Assembly: GCA_963922205.1 (NCBI GenBank)
Contig: CAWUHX010000112.1
Span: 868,001 to 932,000, forward strand
Direction of reading: 5' to 3'
Origin: Romanomermis culicivorax
Lineage: Eukaryota > Nematoda > Enoplea > Mermithida > Mermithidae
DNA length: 64,000 bases
A program made the position numbers and the translations under genes. This document shows, one piece after another, positions 57,601-64,000 of the stretch; position 1 is the first letter of the stretch, and the number at the start of each line of letters is the position of its first letter. The notes below the pieces were generated by a model, which saw only the letters and a program-made list of their open reading frames with translations, did not search any database and had not been told where the DNA came from.

Positions 57601-57990
57601 GGTACACAAAAGATTTCCCTGTACAAAACATATACTTCAAAGTTTGCTGCCATAACTGTGTGGGTCGATATAGAGGGTGTAGAAAGTATAGTTGATGGTG
57701 TAATATGATCAGGTGGGGCAATAAAGATGGTGTAGAAAGTATGCCCCAAGCTTCAATGTGTAAAATTCTACTTCCATGTAGAAAGTATGCTCGAAGCTCC
57801 AATCCCTGAATTCTACATACATATAGAAAGCATGTCCGAAGCTTCAACTGTACTTTCTACATGGGAGTAGAATTTTAGACATTGAAGCTTCAACCATAGA
57901 ATTCTACTTTTATGTAGAAACTATGTTCAAAGTTTCAACAGGTGAAAATCGACCTCAATGTAGAAAGTATGCCTCCACCAGCTTGACTCA
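57600..57990 (-). repeat. Inverted-repeat arm with ~55-bp tandem units (right)
   Basis: Reverse complement of 22746-23175 with divergence: GTAGAAAGTATGCCCCAAGC, TTCAATGTGTAAAATTCTAC and so on, four or more units. With the left arm it brackets the pol fragment D. Confidence 0.75.
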
Positions 57991-58640
57991 GATGTTAAAG
58001 TTGATGATGCAATGTCTTTATTGAAAAAATTTAAAAAACCCCTGAGGGTCATAAAATATAACGATCTAATGTTTTTTACTCGCTTTTACAAAAAATTTTG
58101 TTTCAGGACATATTTTTTACGTACTCAGGGCATGTTTTTTGATGATTCCCTATGCTTAAGCATTGTATTTGGGACACATTTTTCACTGTGTTGAGGCACA
58201 ATTTTCTATGTATTTTGTAAAAAAACGTGCCCTGAAATAGTTAAAAACATGTCCCCAAAACAATGCTTAAGCATAGGAAATCATCAAAAACGTGTTGGGA
58301 GTACACAAAAAATGTATCCCGAAACAAAATTTTTTGGTGAAATTTTGTAAAAAGTGAGTAAAACCCTCAGATTACTAGATTCTATGACCTTCAGGTGTTT
58401 TTAAAATTTTGCCAAGTATGCAGGACGAACGAATCACTACAGTGCACAACTACAAAATCGATTTTTTCAAAAAAATTTTACATTTTAATAAAAATCTGAT
58501 GGTTCCACAAAATTTCTGTTCAATTTTAGAGAGTAAAAAGTTAGATTATAGCATAAAGTCTAATGTAACGTCCACGAGTCATACAGTCTAATGATCTAAT
58601 GGTTTTACATGTTTTTACAAAACAATTTACTTGGGACTCA
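57991..58640 (-). repeat. Satellite-like repeats, right arm
   Basis: Continues the inverted match to 22400-22745 and further: GATGATGCA, GATCTAATG-TTTTACTCG, and the ATGCTTAAGCAT palindrome phrase at about 58155 and 58262. It also forms the outer part of the palindrome that follows. Confidence 0.65.
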
Positions 58641-61600
58641 TTTTTAAGACACGATTTCTGAGAAGTTCTACTTTCCCTATGATAAGTTGAAAATTAATCA
58701 TACCTCAAAATCAGATATTTTGGGTAGTTTTGTGCGCTGAGTTCCATGGTACCATTCGTTTTGCTTATAAACGAAAATTCGCGCCGCTACAGTATGCCAA
58801 AGTTTGAAAATTGATGATTTTTTTGCATTTTTCAGTGGTCTTACTATCCAAGCGATATTTCATGATCGGATTGATCTTACTTGATGAATGAATATTCATT
58901 TTACAGAGGAGAAAATAAGCTCTCTTCTGATGTATTATTTACAGTAAATGATTGCATATTACACCTTTCAATAGAGTTTAAAGTGTCAAAAACGAGCCGT
59001 CAAAATTGAAAAAATTTTGTTTATGGGCACTCCTGAGCACCTTCCCATTGGAAGCCGCAGAATTTTATTTTCTTATATTGTAGCTCATGCATTTTTACTG
59101 CTTTGGTTAAATTTTCATCAAAATTTTTGTACCGTTTTGGGAGCTGCACTGCTCTGAAGAAGGCATACTTATGAAAATTCCATAAAAATCATTGTATTTG
59201 CCGGGTGGCCCTTGTCTACCCATTGGGATATATTTATTACCTGTACTGCAGAATTATCAAACAACTAACAGACTATAGTTTGATGTATTAATTGTTTCAC
59301 AAGAAAACATTTTACACTGTGCAAGAAAGTTTGAACAGTCAAAAAGTAGAAGCGAAAATGAAGAAAAATCCTGATTTGAGGCACTTCTGAGCATCTTCAC
59401 CGACCATGCCCCAGAATTTTATCTTTTTATTCTACTGTTCACACATTTCTACAGTAGATGTGAAAGCAGCATAGCGATTCGAATACCCCTGAAGAGCTAC
59501 ATAGATCCAAAGAAAGCAAAATCCTGAAAATTGCTCAAAAATCAATTTTTTTGCATTTTTGTGTTTTTGTGGAGTAGGTTCATTAAATCAATACTGGAAC
59601 CGGAAAAAACATCAAAAAGACCACAATGTTTCAGACATGTTGTAGAAAAACAGTGATTTATGATTTTAACTTTTTTGTCTACTTGATAAATATTGTTCGA
59701 TTCCGTTGAGTCACCGATCTAAAATGATGATACAGGCACCCAGTCCCCAATCAATTTTCACCAAGCTGATTCAAGTCACTGATCCAAAAGGATGATACAA
59801 GCCCCCCCGCCTAATCAAGCCTCACAAAGTCTATGTCATTCACCTGAAAAAGAAAAATTACAAAGCCCGCTCTGTGAATAGCAGGTTGATACCTGTATTT
59901 GCAAGTCATTTCACGTTTGTCATATACATTTAGGGACATGACTAATCTCAGGAACAAATCACTAATCTAAATCACCATTGACGATTTTTTTCTACTCATA
60001 CAGCAAATCTTGGAAAAATTTTCGTTAGAAGGCTTATTTGAAAAGAAATGAGTACTTTGGGTTATCTACAAAAATTTGAATATGGAAATACTGTAATTAC
60101 CAATAGCATTGCACAGCTAACATAAGCAGCAAATTGTTTACTGAAAACTAAAATATTTTCTTATTGCGCTTGGTAATTTCTTTTTAGTCAGTCATACATA
60201 CATACAAGAATCGACACAAATGAATTTGATGTAACAAATTTTTGTTTTCGATACCTTTAGGGTATTATTAGCTGTATTTGCTGACATCTATCTTAATATG
60301 AAGTAAAAAATAGTTGGTCAAGTTGATATGTCATGAAAGATCGGATCATGATCTGACAATAGTTTCCTGTTACCTGGTCCACTAACATACTCTATTTATT
60401 TAGAAATGATCGAAGCAGTGGTCACAGTTTGAGCAAACAGAACCTTACTAGAGATTATAAAATCAATTTCAAAAATTTTGAAATGGTTAGAAAAGAAAGA
60501 GTGATCATCAAGGAGCATGAAGGAAAAGTTTACTGAATAAACTCAAAGAGTCTTCCATAATTTTCAACAAAATTTTGGCTCCAACCCTGCTCCGATCATT
60601 TCAAAAAGAATGCAGTACACTGACACGCCGGATATATTCTTATCATGTGTTTTCATTGATATTTTTTCATCAGACAAACTTCAGGGATGTATTCGGCTCA
60701 ATTCTGATCTAAAATTTACTGCAATAGGAACTGTAGGAGACCACTTCTCAACTTTAACGACTTTCAATTGGTTGTTAGTGGCATGTTGGCGTCAATACAT
60801 ATGGGGTGCAATCATTTAAGAAAAATTAATTATGATCCTACAATAAACTGCACTGTACCAAAGATGTAGGGTACCCTGAAATGAACAATATAAGTATACA
60901 AATCTGGGCCTTAGAATAGACAGAGTTTCTGCAAATTTGAAAAAAATTGTAAAAATAGGCAACGACATCCCCATGAATTTTGAGAACTGTTGAGCCTAAA
61001 ATGTAGATATTTTGTAGGTGTGCATGGGGCCAAATTTAATCAGTGAATTTTCAATGACATGAGGATGTCATTGCAACAAAACTTTGCCTTACGACATATA
61101 AAACTAAGCTGTTGCCACTTGATCGGCATCAAAAGGAGAATATACACTATTCCACTCATATAATGTTAATGTTATTGTAAAATTTTGAAAATGTCAGATT
61201 ATTAGCCGCATTCATAAATTTACCAATGAAACTTGACCCCAATTACACATACAAAATATCTAGATTTTGGGCCCAACAGTTTTTGAGATCCCAGGAGCGT
61301 TTTTGCCTTTTTTCGCATGTTTTTTTGAATTTGCAGAGACCCTGTTGATTTTAAGGCTGGGGTTCCTATACTTCTGTTGCTCCATTCAGGGTATGCTACA
61401 TCTTTGGTACAGTGCAGATTGCTGTAAGATTAAAAGACAATTTCCTTATATGATGGCCGTACATCTATGGTTGGCACTTTTCACTCTAATATGTTTAGAT
61501 CAACAGACACAAAATTTATTCTGCTTAGTTCTGATCTGAAGATTACTGCAACAATTCGCACAGTGAGCGTCATGATTAATCTTTTTCAGGTGAATGACAT

Positions 61601-63130
61601 AGACCTTGTGAGGTTTGTGCTTGTATCATCCTTTCAGGTGCTTGTATCATCTTTTTAGATAAGTGACTTGAATCAGATTGGTGAAAATTGATTGGGCATA
61701 GGGCTGCTTCTATAATCCTTTTAGATCAGTGACTCAACAGAATTAAACAAAATTCATGAAGTAGATGAAAATGCAGTTAGAATCATAAATCACTGTTTTT
61801 CTACAACATGTCTGAAAAGTTGTGGCCTTTTTGATGTATTTTCCAGTTCCAGTATTGATATAATGAACCTACTCCATAAAAACATAAAAATGTCAAAAAC
61901 AATTTATTGATTTTTGAACAATTTTCAGGATTTTGCTTTCTTTGGATCTATGTAGCTCTTCAGGGGTATTCGAATCGCTATGCTGCTTTAACATCTACTG
62001 TAGAAATGTGTGAGCAGTATAATAAAAAGATAAAATTCTGGGGCATGGTAGGTAAATTTTGCTCGGAAGTGCCTCAAATCAGGATTTTTCTTCATTTTTG
62101 CTTCTACTTTTTGACTGTTCAAACTTTCTTGCACAGTGTAAAATGTTTGCTTGTGAAACAATTAATACATCAAACTATAGTCTGTTAGTTGTTTGATAAT
62201 TCTGCAGTACAGGTAATAAATATATCCCAAGGGGTAGACAAGGGCCACCCGGCAAATACAATGATTTTTATGGAATTTTCATAAGTATGCCTTCTTCAGA
62301 GCAGTGCAGCTCCCAAAACGGTACAAAAATTTTGATGAAAATTTAACCAAAGCAGTAAAAATGCATGAGCTACAATATAAGAAAATAAAATTCTGCGGCT
62401 TCCAATGGGAAGGTGCTCGGGAGTGCCCATAAACAAAATTTTTTCAATTTTGACGGCTCGTTTTTGACACTTTAAACTCCATTAAAAAGTGTAATATGCA
62501 ATCATTTACTGTAAATGTTACATCAGAAGAGAGCTTATTTTCTTCTCTGTAAAATGAATATTCATTCATCAAGTAAGATCAATCCGATCATGAAATATCG
62601 CTTGGATAGTAAGACCACTGAAAAATGCAAAAAAAATCATCAATTTTCAAACTTTGGCATACTGTAGCGGTGCGAATTTTCGTTTATAAGAAAAACGAAT
62701 GGTACCATGGAACTCAGCGCACGAAACTACCCAAAATATCTGATTTTGAGGCATGATTAATTTTCAACTTATCATAGGCCTATGTAAAAAAAGGTAGAAT
62801 CTCTCAGAAATCGTGTCTTAAGTACTCGGGGACACGTTTTTCAATGATTCTCTATGCTTAACCATTGTCTTTGGGACATGTTTTTAACTCTTACGAGTAT
62901 GATTTTTTTCAAAATGTATGCGAAATCTTTCCTTGGAAAGAGAAAAAGTGTCCCAAAAACAACAGTTTAGCATAGAGAATCATCGAAAAACATGTCCCAA
63001 GTAATTAAAAATGAGTCCCGAACAAAGTTTTTCTGTAAAAACAAGTAAAACTGTTAGATTGTTAGACCGTATGACTCGTGGATGTTACATTAGATTTCAC
63101 ACTAAGATCTTTACAATCTAATGATCTAAT
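58400..63130. repeat. Large imperfect palindrome, centre near 61060-61200
   Basis: The left arm (58400-61060) and right arm (61205-63130) are reverse complements. Near-identical landmarks are CGGGTGGCCCTTGTCTACCC (59207; inverse 62235-62254) and ATTCATTTTACAGAGGAGAA (58893; inverse at about 62540). Others are AGTTCCATGGTACCATTCGT (58740; inverse 62695) and AAAATATTTTGTA-GTGTG near the centre. The left arm has about 0.75 kb extra between 59880 and 60800. No transposase ORF. It looks like a foldback element or two head-to-head repeat copies. Confidence 0.8.
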
Positions 63131-64000
63131 GGGTTTACCCTATAGATCATTAGATCCTATGCAAGGCGACCTAATTAAAATCTAATGGTTTTTCTTGTTA
63201 TACAAAATTGAAGCATTAAACTTATCAAGAACGAGAAAAACAAACTAACTGCTCAACAAAGCACAAAACTATCAAAATGAATTATTGTAGACTAGATGGT
63301 CAATAATTGACGCACTTGACAGTATCAAATTACCAGACGTACTGGACAGTACTGTATTATGCAAACCATTAAATTATATGACGTTTTAAAAAAATTTTTT
63401 AATGAATGCAAGATGAAAAGGTCAATTAAAAGACTATAGTCATCAACTGGAGTATCGATTTTTTTGAAAATTTGCTTTTTCATAACATTTTTGTACATTT
63501 TTTCCAAGTAAAACCATTAGACCGTTAGATCCTACTTTTAGAATCTTAATTTTTAGTGTGACTCTTAAAATCTAACGACCTAACGGTTTTACTTGACAAC
63601 TGTTCAACAAAGAATAAAACTATCAAAAATGCATTATTGTAGACTAGATGGTCAACAACTGATATACTTGACAGTATCAAATTACCAGGTGTGATGGACA
63701 GTATCATATGATGTAGATCATTAAATGATATTGCATTTTCAGGTATTTTAAAATTTTTTTAAAGAATGAAGGACGAACTGATCATTTCACAAACTATAGT
63801 CAACAGCTGACGCATAGGTCAGACAGCATCGATTTTTTTAAAAATCTAACATTTTTCATGAAGGTTTTTCTCAAACTTTTGCCAAAATTTTTTTAATGAT
63901 TCCCTATGCTTAAGCATTGTTTTGGGGCACTTTTTCACTGATTCGGAACAGTAAAAATGTGAAGTTCGACTCATAATAATGGTCAGACCAATTTTGGTCT
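63131..64000. repeat. Satellite-like repeats to the window end
   Basis: Same family as 21080-22745 and 57991-58640 (GATCTAATGG, AAACCATTAGA, GTAGACTAGATGGTCAA twice at 63290 and 63640, ATGCTTAAGCAT at 63905). At least two tandem units of about 350 bp. No gene. Confidence 0.6.

Noticed and set aside
60610-62188. ORFs of 60-93 codons in the palindrome (60610, 61267, 61907)
   Set aside because: They lie in inverted repeat copies that do not keep the frames between arms.

Overview
The window is animal nuclear DNA, AT-rich and dominated by repeats. Introns, LTR retrotransposons, a hAT transposon with introns, foldback repeats and one clear host gene all point to a metazoan. The host gene encodes an NPY/NPF-family neuropeptide of the RPRFamide type, which suggests a protostome; I cannot name the species.

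Layout. 1-3010: decayed Ty3/gypsy fragment on the minus strand, same family as element B below. 3660-5720: neuropeptide F gene on the minus strand, two exons, with the intron inside the penultimate Arg codon of the RPRF motif. 6850-20195: copies of a non-autonomous repeat (R1) with a ~98-bp internal VNTR and ~200-bp inverted repeats. One copy is split by an 823-bp solo LTR and one is a partial inverted copy. Between them lie diverged tandem repeats and a few candidate exons of unrecognised genes (15514-16447 plus; 17086-17302 and 20289-20450 minus). 21080-23175 and 57600-64000: one satellite-like repeat family arranged as inverted arms, including a large palindrome at about 58400-63130.

The centre (23175-57600) is a stack of nested insertions, each dated by a short target-site duplication. 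A foldback unit carrying a gypsy RT/RNase H fragment (D) is split by element C (23793-57072, TSD TATT). C's protease is split by element A (26976-54327, TSD CATC). A's reverse transcriptase is split by element B (31410-45379, TSD GTCT/GTCG). B's gag-pro is split by a hAT transposon (34627-36667) whose transposase still reads open across four exons. A, B and C share a CHHC-type Gag finger and a TGGTGAC primer-binding start, which recalls the CsRn1-like lineage.

The most unusual feature is that A and B are very large (about 13.4 and 11.9 kb after removing insertions) because both carry extra genes 3' of integrase. In the same order, each has a protein with an RNase D/WRN-like DEDD 3'-5' exonuclease fold and then a large Arg/Pro-rich protein of unknown function. 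B also has a small ORF with a PPPY motif and one membrane segment. The exonuclease keeps its acidic motifs in A but has lost some in B. A, B and C are all now defective in gag-pol through frameshifts, stops or deletions; only the hAT looks coding-intact.
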